The translations under genes and the position numbers were made by a program. A stretch of DNA of 64,000 bases from Clostridium kluyveri DSM 555. Lineage in GTDB: Bacteria; Bacillota; Clostridia; Clostridiales; Clostridiaceae. The DNA lies in NCBI RefSeq assembly GCF_000016505.1, contig NC_009706.1:3224001-3288000 (forward strand), written 5' to 3'. Of this stretch, positions 26,735 through 36,100 are shown one piece after another. How positions within the stretch are numbered: the stretch's first letter is position 1; each line of letters opens with the position of its first letter. The notes under the pieces were generated by a model that saw nothing but the letters and a program-made list of their open reading frames with translations, was not told the DNA's origin and searched no databases.

Positions 26735-27172
26735 ATCTTCTTCTGTATATATCTTTACTCCGTTTTTAATAAGCAGTTCTGTTGTAACTCCATTTCCTTT
26801 TATAATATTTCTCTTAAAACTACCATCATAGATTTTATTATAGCCACAGGAAGGACTTTTAGATTTTAATATGGCCTTTCTTATATTGAATGCTTTAGCT
26901 AGATTTAAAGTTTCATAGGCACCTCTCAAAAAATTATCTGTAACATTTTTTCCATCTGAAGTTATTACAATAGCTTTTCTATCCAACACGTCGCCTCCTG
27001 TACCTCCACATATTTCACAGGGTTTTCTTGGAGTGGTAAGTCCCCCCAGCTGTTCTGGACATATAGGTATCATTTTCTCTTTCCTTATAAGTTTTAATAC
27101 CCCCTGAGAAAGATTATTTTCTCCATTATATTTAGTATTAATTCCACACAAACATGCACTAACCAATATCAT
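26711..27172 (-). CDS. DUF523 domain-containing protein
   Basis: A 153-residue cysteine-rich protein of the DUF523 family. It begins with ILVSACLCGINTKYNG and has ICPEQLGGLTTPRKPCEICGG in the middle and a LKSKSPSCGYNKIYDG segment in the second half. The conserved cysteines suggest metal or iron-sulfur binding, but no function is established that can be read from this sequence. It is adjacent to mutS2, 20 bp downstream of it. The final residues (SSGSKV) and the stop codon lie inside the interspersed repeat at 26560-26734, so the natural C-terminus may have been replaced. Confidence 0.88.
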   Translation of the reverse strand: MILVSACLCGINTKYNGENNLSQGVLKLIRKEKMIPICPEQLGGLTTPRKPCEICGGTGGDVLDRKAIVITSDGKNVTDNFLRGAYETLNLAKAFNIRKAILKSKSPSCGYNKIYDGSFKRNIIKGNGVTTELLIKNGVKIYTEEDISSGSKV

Positions 27173-27191
27173 TTTTTCCTCCTAGTCAACT

Positions 27192-29552
27192 CTATTTCAA
27201 TTCTACTATTGTAACTCCAGTGCCACCTTCACCATACTCACCAATTCTATAGTTTTTTACATGGGAATGAGATTTTAACATATTTGTTATAGAACTTCTT
27301 AATATCCCCGTACCTTTTCCATGTATTATAGTTACTTCTTTAAGTCCTGCTACATATGCATCATCTAAATACTTATCTGTAATATAAGCTGCCTCTATAG
27401 AATCCATTCCCCTTAAATCCACTGACGTAGCAACACTTCTTAAATTTAAATTAGCTTCTCTTTTCAATTTTTTATCTGTGTTTTTGGTGCTTCCCTTAGG
27501 TGCCCTTAATTCTTTTAAATTGACACTTATTTTCATAATACCTGCCTGAACTTGTACTTCTCCTTTATTATCGGGCTTTGATAATACCAACACCTTTTGA
27601 TTCAGTGATGGAATAAATACTTCTTCGCCTTCTTTCACAGATTTAAGCCGCTGACCATCTTCACTTTTAGCTTTATATAAATTTTCTTCAACATTTTCCA
27701 GCTTATCTTTAAGCATTTTTCTACGTTCTTCTAATTCATGTTTTACAGAAGAACTATATCCCATCTTTTCTAATTCCCTTATGTCCTTCAGAATTCTATC
27801 TGCCTCTTCTTTGGATTCTCTTATTATTTCTCTGGCTTTTCTATGGGCTTCTGTAATGGATTTATCCCTTACCTCTTGCAATCTAATAGCTTTCTGTTCA
27901 TATTTTTCTTTTATTTTAGCTGCTTCTCTTTTTAAAATCTCTGCTTCTCTAAAATAATTTTCAGCCTTTATCCTTTTTTCCTGAAGACTTTGAATCAAAT
28001 CTTCAAACTTTAAAGCTTCACTGGCTATATTCTCTCTTGCAGCTTTTATTATAAATTCAGGCAATCCAAGTCTTTTTGATATTTCAAAGGCATTTGATTT
28101 TCCAGGTATCCCTATCATAAGTTTATATGTAGGTTTTAAAGTATCCACATCAAATTCTACTGAAGCATTTTCTACTCCATTACTTTTTAAGGCATAAGCT
28201 TTCAATTCACTGTAATGAGTTGTAGCAACTATCATAGAACCTCTATCTTTCAAATTTTCCAGTATGGATACCGCAAGTGCCGCTCCTTCTGTAGGGTCGG
28301 TACCAGCCCCCAATTCATCAAATAATATTAAAGACTTTTCATCAGAATTATTTATTATATTAATTATGTTGGTCATATGAGAAGAAAAAGTAGATAAGTT
28401 CTGCTCTATACTCTGTTCATCCCCAATATCTGCAAATATCTCTGTAAAAAATCCTACAGTTGAATTTTCCCTGGCAGGTATCATAAGCCCACTTAGAGCC
28501 ATAATGTGTAAAAGTCCCATAGTTTTAAGGGCTACAGTTTTTCCTCCAGTATTGGGGCCTGTTATAACAAGACAAGTAAAATCCTTACCCATATATACAT
28601 CCATAGGTACTACTGTTTTTCTATCTATAAGAGGATGTCTTCCCTCTACTATATCTATTATACAATTATCATTCACTATAGGGATGTTACCATTTAATTC
28701 ACTTCCAAATTTAGCTTTAGCAAATATAAAATCCAACTCCCATATTATATCTGCATTGTTTTTAATCACAACTATATTGTCATGTATTTCCTTGGATAGT
28801 TCATATAATATTCTATCTATCTCAGCTTTCTCTTTTAACTTCAATTCTTTTATTTCATTATTTAAATTCACAAGAGCCATAGGTTCTATATACAGCGTTG
28901 AACCACTGGAACTTTGATCGTGAACAAGCCCCGGTACTAAAGCCTTATTTTCTGCCCTTACCGGCAGTACATATCTATCTCCTCTTATAGTATACAAATT
29001 ATCCTGTAAATAAGAAGAATAATTCCTTATAAGTGAGTTTACCTTATCTCTTACAGAAGCATTTTTATCCCTAATGCTCTTTCTGATGTTATACAGAAGA
29101 GAACTAGCCCTGTCTGATATTTCATCTTCACTTTCTATGGAGATAAAAATTTTATCTTCTAAACCCTTTAATAAAACAATGCCCTGACAAATATCTTCTA
29201 TAATTCTGAAACCTTCACCTTCCCCCTTTGCCTTTATATATTTTTCAAATCTCCTGGAAGCTTTTAAAATAGCTCCTATTCTAAAAATTTGTGCTGGCAT
29301 AAGTATAGAACCTTTTTGTGCCATTTTTACACCCTGTCTCACATCGTAAACTCCATCAAAGGGAGGATTTCCCCTGGATATAATGAGTTTTAATGCCTCT
29401 TCAGTCTCTTCCAAATGTTCTCTTACATCATGTATATTATCATAGGGCTTTAAATTATCCACCAAATCCTTAGCTGCATTAGTATTTGTATACTTCTTTA
29501 ATTCATCTTTTACTTTATAAAATTCTAAAATCCTTAGTGATTTTTCATTCAT
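27192..29552 (-). CDS. mutS2: MutS2 family ATPase/endonuclease
   Basis: A 786-residue MutS2 protein. In Bacillus, MutS2 (RqcU) splits collided ribosomes; in other species it suppresses recombination. It lacks the MutS mismatch-binding domain. The Walker A motif is TGPNTGGKTVALKTMG, Walker B is SLILFDELGAGTDPTEG, and a long coiled coil (about residues 510-620) follows. The C-terminal Smr nuclease domain has SVDLRGMDSIEAA and IIHGKGTGILRSS. Length is standard. Gene order with the U32 peptidase gene upstream is common in clostridia. Confidence 0.95.
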   Translation of the reverse strand: MNEKSLRILEFYKVKDELKKYTNTNAAKDLVDNLKPYDNIHDVREHLEETEEALKLIISRGNPPFDGVYDVRQGVKMAQKGSILMPAQIFRIGAILKASRRFEKYIKAKGEGEGFRIIEDICQGIVLLKGLEDKIFISIESEDEISDRASSLLYNIRKSIRDKNASVRDKVNSLIRNYSSYLQDNLYTIRGDRYVLPVRAENKALVPGLVHDQSSSGSTLYIEPMALVNLNNEIKELKLKEKAEIDRILYELSKEIHDNIVVIKNNADIIWELDFIFAKAKFGSELNGNIPIVNDNCIIDIVEGRHPLIDRKTVVPMDVYMGKDFTCLVITGPNTGGKTVALKTMGLLHIMALSGLMIPARENSTVGFFTEIFADIGDEQSIEQNLSTFSSHMTNIINIINNSDEKSLILFDELGAGTDPTEGAALAVSILENLKDRGSMIVATTHYSELKAYALKSNGVENASVEFDVDTLKPTYKLMIGIPGKSNAFEISKRLGLPEFIIKAARENIASEALKFEDLIQSLQEKRIKAENYFREAEILKREAAKIKEKYEQKAIRLQEVRDKSITEAHRKAREIIRESKEEADRILKDIRELEKMGYSSSVKHELEERRKMLKDKLENVEENLYKAKSEDGQRLKSVKEGEEVFIPSLNQKVLVLSKPDNKGEVQVQAGIMKISVNLKELRAPKGSTKNTDKKLKREANLNLRSVATSVDLRGMDSIEAAYITDKYLDDAYVAGLKEVTIIHGKGTGILRSSITNMLKSHSHVKNYRIGEYGEGGTGVTIVELK

Positions 29553-29588
29553 TTAAATTTATCCTTCCTTTCAAGGCTAAAGTTATAT

Positions 29589-31946
29589 CTATTCTACTCC
29601 ATTTCTATAATGTGATCTTGTAAATTTACTAAAATCGCCTTTAAACTGTTCTTCTTTAAAATATTTTAGTATTTCCTTTGTCCTTTTATAATTTTCGTCA
29701 ATAAAATCGACTCTAAAAGAATTGATACCCATATTTCTTAAATCTTTTATATTTGAAATTAAATTAACAGGTACTGTATTGTATATGTAACTTCTGCAGA
29801 ATTTATCTGTTTTTACTGTAAATCCTTTTTTCTTCCTGTCTACAAGTAAGAAGTCTCCTTCTTCACAGACTTTATTACAATTTTTACAACTAGATTTGCC
29901 TCCAAAAATACTTCCTATAGCGCAGTATTCACTAACCATAGCCTCTATTTTTCCATATACTAGTATCTGGCTTCTAAAATTACTATTTGAAATAAATTTT
30001 TTTATCTCATTTCTATTTAATTCCACACTCAAGCAATTTCCATTGGTAAACGTGTTATAAACCTCCAAAGCATAATTATTTGTTATATTCAATTTATAAT
30101 CGCCAAAAATCTGTATTTTATTAGAAAATTTACTTATTATACCTAGATTCCCTGTAACTATTCCCCGTATTCTACTTAAATTTTTATTTATAAATTCTTC
30201 TATATAATCAAATTCCATTCTTATTATATTAGGTATTTTAATATATATTTTATCAACTTTAATACTTCCTAAATTAATGTCTTCATTTCTTTGAAATGGA
30301 TTTATGCATATATGATTAAACTCCATTTCAAGGGCGGCTTCTAGCTGCTCACTGCTATTTACAACTACCATTTTTTCAGGAAGACAAATTTCATTAAATT
30401 TTCTTTTTAAAAATATACTATTTAAGCCATTATTTTTTCTATCTATACTTAATATATATTTTTCAATCTGATTTAAAAGTTTTCTTCTAATTTGATTTAT
30501 ATCCGATATAGGTAAAAACCCTTCCTCAAAACTTTCAAATTCTATATTATCAAATTGAAATATGTTATCTCCTGTTTTATTTATACTTTTACATATTCTA
30601 TCTTTACTCAGAGGTTGTTTTAGTGCTTCTAAAACCTTTTCTCCCTCTACTTTAAAATCTTTGCCCTTAAAATTAGTACAGAGTACAATAGGTTTTCCCT
30701 TCTGAAATTCTACTTTCAAATTCAGACCAAATTTTTTCCCATAGGGATTATTATATATATTTTGTAATTGTGTTAGCTGTTCAAAATCGGAAGTTTTATA
30801 TATTATACTTCCACTATTATATTTAGCCGGTATAATTTTTACCCTTTCCCCTTTATAAGCTCTATTTACTTCCTGCTCATGTTTAATTATCTTGGAAACA
30901 GTAAAACCTTCATTTCCAGCTCTCACTCCATCATTTAAAGATATATCTTCACATAAAAAAATAGTTTTATCATTTTCTGCCCTTCCTATTTTAATTCCAG
31001 TATTTTTAGGAAAGGAATATGCCATCATGTCTTTTCCCGTATTCCCATATAGATAAGCCTTGGAAAAACCTTCTCTATTGAATAATTGTAAAAGTTTTTT
31101 TTGTGTATCCCTGTTTATACATATATCATTACGCAGGGAAGAAAAATTATCATAAAAATTTTCAATTGCATTTTTATATTCTGTCACAACTCCAGCTACA
31201 TATTCAGGCCTTTTCATTCTTCCTTCAATTTTTAAGGAGGATGCACCACTTTCTATTATTTCATGCATATCTTCAATAGTACACATATCCTTGGGACTTA
31301 AAAGATATCCACTTTTTTCAGTACTTTCTTTTTTATTTACTATTTTATAGGGAAGTCTACAGGGTTGGGCACACCTTCCTCTATTTCCGCTTCTTCCACC
31401 AATAACACTACTCATAAGACACTGTCCTGAATAACATACACAAAGGGCACCGTGTATAAATATTTCCGTCTCTATTCCAAGTTCTTTAGATATATGTCTT
31501 ATCTCCTTTAAAGAGAGTTCTCTTGAAAGCACTATTCTCTTAAATCCCATATTACTTAAAAAAAGTGCAGCCTCTCCATTATGTACTGTCATCTGAGTAG
31601 AAGCATGGATTTCAAAGTCCGGTATATTCTCCTTCAGTATATGAAAAAAGCCAATATCCTGTATTATAAGAGCATCTACTCCTATATCATATAAAAATTT
31701 TGCATACTCACAAGCTTTGTTCAATTCTTCTTCTTTCATTATGGTGTTCATGGTTACATAGATTTTTACATTATATAGATGACAATATTTCACTGCACCT
31801 CTCATAGAATCATCATCAAAATTATGAGCATAAGCCCTGGCAGAAAATCTATCTCCCCCTAAATAAACTGCATTTGCTCCTGCTTGAACCGCAGCATATA
31901 AGCTTTCTATATTTCCCGCAGGAGCTAACAACTCTATTTTTTTCAT
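29589..31946 (-). CDS. U32 family protein with C-terminal DUF3656 domain (RlhA-like)
   Basis: A 785-residue U32 'peptidase' family protein. The N-terminal LLAPAGNIESLYAAVQAGANAVYLG is the family start, and the cysteine signature is CVCYSGQCLMSSVIGGRSGNRGRC plus AQPC. The long form with an extra domain after residue 380 corresponds to the RlhA type, which hydroxylates a cytidine of 23S rRNA in E. coli; shorter U32 proteins modify tRNA. A further cysteine cluster (GGKSSCKNCNKVC) lies near residue 700, suggesting an iron-sulfur site. True peptidase activity is unlikely. It precedes mutS2 by 36 bp. Confidence 0.9.
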   Translation of the reverse strand: MKKIELLAPAGNIESLYAAVQAGANAVYLGGDRFSARAYAHNFDDDSMRGAVKYCHLYNVKIYVTMNTIMKEEELNKACEYAKFLYDIGVDALIIQDIGFFHILKENIPDFEIHASTQMTVHNGEAALFLSNMGFKRIVLSRELSLKEIRHISKELGIETEIFIHGALCVCYSGQCLMSSVIGGRSGNRGRCAQPCRLPYKIVNKKESTEKSGYLLSPKDMCTIEDMHEIIESGASSLKIEGRMKRPEYVAGVVTEYKNAIENFYDNFSSLRNDICINRDTQKKLLQLFNREGFSKAYLYGNTGKDMMAYSFPKNTGIKIGRAENDKTIFLCEDISLNDGVRAGNEGFTVSKIIKHEQEVNRAYKGERVKIIPAKYNSGSIIYKTSDFEQLTQLQNIYNNPYGKKFGLNLKVEFQKGKPIVLCTNFKGKDFKVEGEKVLEALKQPLSKDRICKSINKTGDNIFQFDNIEFESFEEGFLPISDINQIRRKLLNQIEKYILSIDRKNNGLNSIFLKRKFNEICLPEKMVVVNSSEQLEAALEMEFNHICINPFQRNEDINLGSIKVDKIYIKIPNIIRMEFDYIEEFINKNLSRIRGIVTGNLGIISKFSNKIQIFGDYKLNITNNYALEVYNTFTNGNCLSVELNRNEIKKFISNSNFRSQILVYGKIEAMVSEYCAIGSIFGGKSSCKNCNKVCEEGDFLLVDRKKKGFTVKTDKFCRSYIYNTVPVNLISNIKDLRNMGINSFRVDFIDENYKRTKEILKYFKEEQFKGDFSKFTRSHYRNGVE

Positions 31947-31967
31947 AAATCTATCTCCCTATATATT

Positions 31968-32006
31968 AATTCATAATTCACGATTTACAGTTCACAATTT
32001 ATGATT
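31968..32006. repeat. Short TTCACAATT-type intergenic repeat
   Basis: The segment repeats variants of AATTCAC and TTCACAATT several times. Similar segments lie at 14244-14270 and, on the other strand, 16651-16686. These are probably members of one short intergenic repeat family of clostridial genomes. Confidence 0.55.
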
Positions 32007-32024
32007 GTGGTAATTATTATATTC

Positions 32025-32101
32025 TTTAAAGAAGCTGAAGCACTAGCTAATTGCGGCTTCAGATCAGGTAATTCCTAGATCCAAGTGGAGTTTACTCATA
32101 A
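32025..32101 (+). repeat. Structured interspersed repeat, partial copy in permuted order
   Basis: Positions 32025-32064 resemble the tail of the 46 kb copy (CTTTAAAGAAG ... TAGCTAATTGC). Positions 32065-32101 resemble its head (CCAAGTGGAGTTTACTCATAA). The order is therefore tail then head, as if two adjacent units had lost their bodies. The remaining sequence to 32301 shows no gene and presumably holds the promoter of the next gene. Confidence 0.55.
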
Positions 32102-32301
32102 AGTCGGATAAATTCTTATTTATAGTACCACAAAATAATGGCATCACACAATAAACTTACATACTGAATCAGATAAATATGACATCCTCTAAATATAATT
32201 TGTGGATTTTATGTGTACATTTTTTTTATTTTAGAATAGTATGTACTAGGATATAAAACAACATTATTATCCTTAACTTTTTTAAAAAAGGAGATAATAA
32301 A

Positions 32302-33099
32302 ATGGAAAACACTAACTTTTCTTGTGATTCTACCTGTAATGCTAGAATTATAAATGCAGATACACTTGTGCCTGCTACTAATTATCCATGGCCACAAGGA
32401 GAATACAAAGTTCCAAAAGTTCTTGCAGAACTTGTGATTCAAATAGATTCAGAGTCAAAAATAAGACTAAATGAGCCTTCTTATGAAATAAAGAGAATAG
32501 AAAAGCAGATATTCTTAACTCAATGCAGATATATTGCACCAACTAATAAAGTATTTATCGAAGGTTATATAAGAAAAAATATAGAATATGCTGTAAGAGA
32601 ATGTACTACTGAATCAGGAATAGGGGGAAGTATTAAAGATACTACTGTTCACGTTCCATTCAAAGCTTATACTGAAGTGAAATTTGAAAATTTCCCAAAG
32701 GTTTCTCCAAACCTTCCTCCTAGAGTAGCTAGGTATTTTGATAATAAAAGAAAAGGAAAAAATATAAGAGAAGCAGATAGATCCAATATTGAAATTTTTA
32801 ATGAACCTATTTTTTGTGAACTAGAATGGTCTGCAGTTTTTGATGCAGATATTGATGACAGAGGTATTCCAATTGAAGGATTTATCAATGAAGAGGAATT
32901 TGAAGAATTTACTGACAAATCAGTTGTATATTTATGCTTGAAACTATTACAGAAACAACAAGTTTCATACTTGGATGGTTCTAACAACTGTGCTAGAAAT
33001 ACTTCCAAGCAGGGTGTTAAAAGACAAGTTAGAAAATCATACCCTACATTGGATTCAGACTGGAATTTTCCAATTGATGAATTAAAGCAAAAAAAATAA
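32302..33099 (+). CDS. Spore-surface-type protein with DUF3794/SPOCS-like domain (CsxC-like)
   Basis: A 265-residue soluble protein with no signal peptide. The core (about residues 35-125) reads VPKVLAELVIQIDSESKIRL, then EIKRIEKQIFLTQCRYI, then KVFIEGYIRKNIEYA and TTVHVPFKAYTEVKF. This pattern is that of clostridial spore-coat/exosporium proteins related to CsxC and the SPOCS domain. It would be assembled onto the forespore surface from the mother cell. The name is from remembered family patterns, not a search. AAAGGAGATAATAAA precedes the ATG. It starts a five-gene island; a hairpin at about 33108-33145 may end its transcript. Confidence 0.62.
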   Translation: MENTNFSCDSTCNARIINADTLVPATNYPWPQGEYKVPKVLAELVIQIDSESKIRLNEPSYEIKRIEKQIFLTQCRYIAPTNKVFIEGYIRKNIEYAVRECTTESGIGGSIKDTTVHVPFKAYTEVKFENFPKVSPNLPPRVARYFDNKRKGKNIREADRSNIEIFNEPIFCELEWSAVFDADIDDRGIPIEGFINEEEFEEFTDKSVVYLCLKLLQKQQVSYLDGSNNCARNTSKQGVKRQVRKSYPTLDSDWNFPIDELKQKK

Positions 33100-33349
33100 T
33101 GTTTATAAAAATAGGGGCTAGTTTTTAAAACTAGCTCTTATTGAAGTTAACAAAATATACTATTAATGCATATTATAATATTAAGGTGATTCTTACTTCT
33201 AAATCACTTGATAATTACATACACAAAGGATAGTGATGTGGGTAATATATTAAAAAATAAAATTCAAGGCTAATTATTTTTCGAATAAATTCTATTTAAT
33301 AGGGAAGTAAATACCTTATTGTTGAATCATTATTTATTATAAAAAAATC

Positions 33350-33376
33350 ACACCTATGATTTTTAAGCATAATATA
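33350..33376 (+). promoter_or_regulatory. SigK-type promoter candidate
   Basis: AC at 33350-33351, 16 bases, then CATAATATA at 33368-33376, an exact match to the SigK -10 pattern CATANNNTA. It is about 40 bp upstream of the next start codon. SigK drives late mother-cell (coat) genes. The rest of the 316-bp gap before it (33100-33349) holds a hairpin near its start and AT-rich sequence but no gene. Confidence 0.5.
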
Positions 33377-33415
33377 TAATGTAAATATTGTATACTTCTT
33401 AAAAGGAGGAAAACT

Positions 33416-34264
33416 ATGTCAATAAACTTTAATAATTTCACACCACGTCCTGGACTTGTAAATAAGCAAGGCTGCCTGCCGGACCCATCAGAATTAGTTT
33501 GTATTGAGGTGCCTAAAGTTTTTGACCAGTGTTTAATTAAAAGATGCCTTTTTTATAATGAAGGTCCTGATACAGACACCTCAGACTGTGAATTAAGGAG
33601 TAATCCCTTAGATGAACCAAAAATATTTGCAGGCTGCAGAGATTTCAAAATTACATTAAAATCCGTAGAACAAATCCCTATTATAGGGAAAACTGGATTT
33701 AAAAAAATAATTATTTGTTACGTTATATCCTTTTATGCAGACTATATTGACTGTAATGCAGTAAACAGATGCGAGCTTTTCGAAATTAATAGAAAAGATA
33801 TAATTGGAAGCTTCTACTGTCCTGACTCATTGTCTAAAGCATCTAACAGCTCTGTTAATTCCAATAACTTAAATGACTGTGATACAAACATCATAAAACT
33901 TGAAATGGTAGCAGAAGCACTTCAGGGAGTATTAACTGAATGCAATGACAGAAAATATCTAGATATCACCTTAGGTTATTATATTATAGTTAAGTGTCAA
34001 ATAGTAGTACAGCTGTTAATACCTGCTTATAGTTACTGTCCAGTGCCTAAGGAGCCATGTGCACCTGAACCTGAAGAAAATTTATGTGATAAATTTATTA
34101 AAGCCCCAGTACCTAAATTTTATCCAGATCAAAACTTAAAACCATTATTTCCTGACAGAGCTCCAGGCTCAGGAATAGACGAAGAGGAAGAGGAATATGA
34201 AGATGAATACCCAGAGGAATATGAAGATGAATATCTAGAAGATAATGGAGAAGAATATAAATGA
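33416..34264 (+). CDS. Probable spore-surface protein, SPOCS-like, with acidic tail (paralogue 1)
   Basis: A 282-residue cysteine-rich protein with no signal peptide. The N-terminus (MSINFNNFTPRPGLVNKQG) and the following DPSELVCIEVPKVFDQCL segment are nearly identical to the gene at 36101. The middle repeats the 'VPKVFDQCLIKRC ... IISFYADYIDC' layout seen in DUF3794-like coat proteins. The last 30 residues are Glu/Tyr/Asp-rich (EEEEEYEDEYPEEYEDEY), absent from the paralogue; such a tail could bind metal or become cross-linked. AAAGGAGG lies before the ATG and a SigK-like promoter is upstream. Function inferred. Confidence 0.6.
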   Translation: MSINFNNFTPRPGLVNKQGCLPDPSELVCIEVPKVFDQCLIKRCLFYNEGPDTDTSDCELRSNPLDEPKIFAGCRDFKITLKSVEQIPIIGKTGFKKIIICYVISFYADYIDCNAVNRCELFEINRKDIIGSFYCPDSLSKASNSSVNSNNLNDCDTNIIKLEMVAEALQGVLTECNDRKYLDITLGYYIIVKCQIVVQLLIPAYSYCPVPKEPCAPEPEENLCDKFIKAPVPKFYPDQNLKPLFPDRAPGSGIDEEEEEYEDEYPEEYEDEYLEDNGEEYK

Positions 34265-34484
34265 ATTACTCTTAAAGATAAAATGATTCCTGTATCTTTG
34301 CCCACATATTTCCATAATTACACAATCTCTAAAAATATGTAGACTTAAAAGTAAAAGCCCTATATACAATATGTATTTATAAATTATCAAGTATACTTGT
34401 AGACATATAAACCAAAACCCTCTATACCAAAGTTATTACCTAATCCTATAAATATGACATAATCTAAAGAAGGAGCACATTAAA

Positions 34485-35966
34485 TTACTCCTTCTTTCTA
34501 AATAATTTTGTCACTAAGGATTGACTTCTCTCAAAATCCAATTCTTCTTTAAGTCTAGCATTCTCTTCTATTAAAGAATCTATTTTTTCCTTAAGAAGTT
34601 TATTATCTTTACTTTTTTTATTTAGATCATTTTTAATATTATTATTAAACATTCTCTGCTTTTCCAATTCATTTTTTGTTTCATCCAATTCCTTTTGAAC
34701 ATTTTGTTTAACTTCCATAAAAAAATTACAATGTTCCTTCAATTTCTTTTTTTCTTCAAGTATTCTATTGATTTTATCTTCATATTCCTGTACAATAAAT
34801 TTTTTCTTTTTCATATTAACACTAAATGAATCAATTTTTTCTTTAAGAAGACTATTTTCATAACATATTCTTTTAAACTTATCTTTTATTTCTTCAATAC
34901 CTTTATCTTCAGCCCCAACACTAGAGTCACTTGATAATTTTTCTTCTTCTACTGCGGATATATAATTTTCAACTAACTCTTCAAAGGTAAAAACACATAA
35001 ATCTATATCTTCTGTACCATAAACTATATGTGATCCACTTGTATTTCCCATATTTAAAAAATTATATGACTTAATGGGTTCTCTTAAATTTTTATTAAAT
35101 TTAACTGGAACTTCCCATTTGCCAAACTTATATTCAGAACAAAAAATACGACCTCCTTCATGCCAGCAAGTAAACATCTTCTCATCTATATAAAACATAA
35201 TCGGTTCAACAGGTTCTATACTGCCCTTGTAAATTTGATATTTTTTCATACTGACATTTTCTTCAATACGGACATGTTCCAGAGAATATATGGCTCCCTC
35301 TTTAATTTTATTAACTATATTATAAGCATAATTTGTATTTAATACTTTAAATATTATATTATCACATTGAACTCCATAGAGCCTTTTAGCTTCAGTCCAA
35401 GAATGTTTGTAAGTACAATAATTTAAGGATAATTCATCACCTCTATTTGAAATAAAAAACACATCGATGTAACTTTTTTTATTTAATTGTATTTCATAAT
35501 ATCTATTAACTTTATCTGATAAAACTATATATTGAATAGTATACAGTTTTATTTTCTTGCCATCCCAAAGACAGTGCTTTAAAATTCCCCGTTTACTTCC
35601 ATCTACTGCAGCCAATAAATAAAATAAATGCATTTTGCCTTGTAAAATCACAGCTTTCAAATCCTGCACTTGAAAATTATCTTTTCTTATGCTATAAACT
35701 CTTTCTCCAATCCACTTTTCCTCTTTTCTCCTGCAGTATTTTACTTCATTTCTTTTATTGACATATAATATATGAATTAATTCATCTTCTACACATATTG
35801 CGAATTCAATTATTCCTGTATCAATAACTTTTTCTTCAGTCCATTTTTCTTTTTCATACATTATTTTATACATTAATTCACCATTACTATTCAAATAGAA
35901 TTTCCATACTTCCTTCTTATTATTTATAAATATCCATGGGTATTTATTTATCATAATATTTTTCAC
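34485..35966 (-). CDS. Uncharacterised protein: propeller-like N-terminus plus C-terminal coiled coil
   Basis: A 493-residue protein that I do not recognise. Residues 1-340 have repeated blade-like units ending in a Trp-containing turn (KEKWTEEKV, EEKWIGERV, KHSWTEAKR, FGKWEVPVK), spaced irregularly, which suggests a beta-propeller. Residues about 355-480 are heptad-rich, Lys/Glu-rich coiled coil. No signal peptide or membrane helix is visible. It is transcribed opposite to the flanking spore-surface genes, with GGGGGAGG before its ATG. A weak SigK-like match (AC, 17 bases, TAAAATATA) lies upstream. A role in spore-surface assembly is a guess from position. Confidence 0.6.
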   Translation of the reverse strand: MKNIMINKYPWIFINNKKEVWKFYLNSNGELMYKIMYEKEKWTEEKVIDTGIIEFAICVEDELIHILYVNKRNEVKYCRRKEEKWIGERVYSIRKDNFQVQDLKAVILQGKMHLFYLLAAVDGSKRGILKHCLWDGKKIKLYTIQYIVLSDKVNRYYEIQLNKKSYIDVFFISNRGDELSLNYCTYKHSWTEAKRLYGVQCDNIIFKVLNTNYAYNIVNKIKEGAIYSLEHVRIEENVSMKKYQIYKGSIEPVEPIMFYIDEKMFTCWHEGGRIFCSEYKFGKWEVPVKFNKNLREPIKSYNFLNMGNTSGSHIVYGTEDIDLCVFTFEELVENYISAVEEEKLSSDSSVGAEDKGIEEIKDKFKRICYENSLLKEKIDSFSVNMKKKKFIVQEYEDKINRILEEKKKLKEHCNFFMEVKQNVQKELDETKNELEKQRMFNNNIKNDLNKKSKDNKLLKEKIDSLIEENARLKEELDFERSQSLVTKLFRKKE

Positions 35967-36017
35967 CTCCCCCTATTTATATTTTATAAAATCTTTATAA
36001 AATGTATTACTAAAATC

Positions 36018-36045
36018 ACAACTATAAATAATGAAGCATACTATA
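36018..36045 (+). promoter_or_regulatory. SigK-type promoter candidate
   Basis: AC at 36018-36019, 17 bases, then CATACTATA at 36037-36045, an exact match to CATANNNTA. It lies about 55 bp upstream of the second paralogue's start codon. Confidence 0.55.
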
Positions 36046-36100
36046 TCAGTGTAGGATTGCATATTTTTTTGAAAATAAATATTTAAAAGGAGGAGAATTT

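Noticed and set aside
30000-31946. U32 protein as a collagenase-type peptidase
   Set aside because: The cysteine signature and long form match RNA-hydroxylating U32 proteins; peptidase activity is not supported by any visible catalytic motif.
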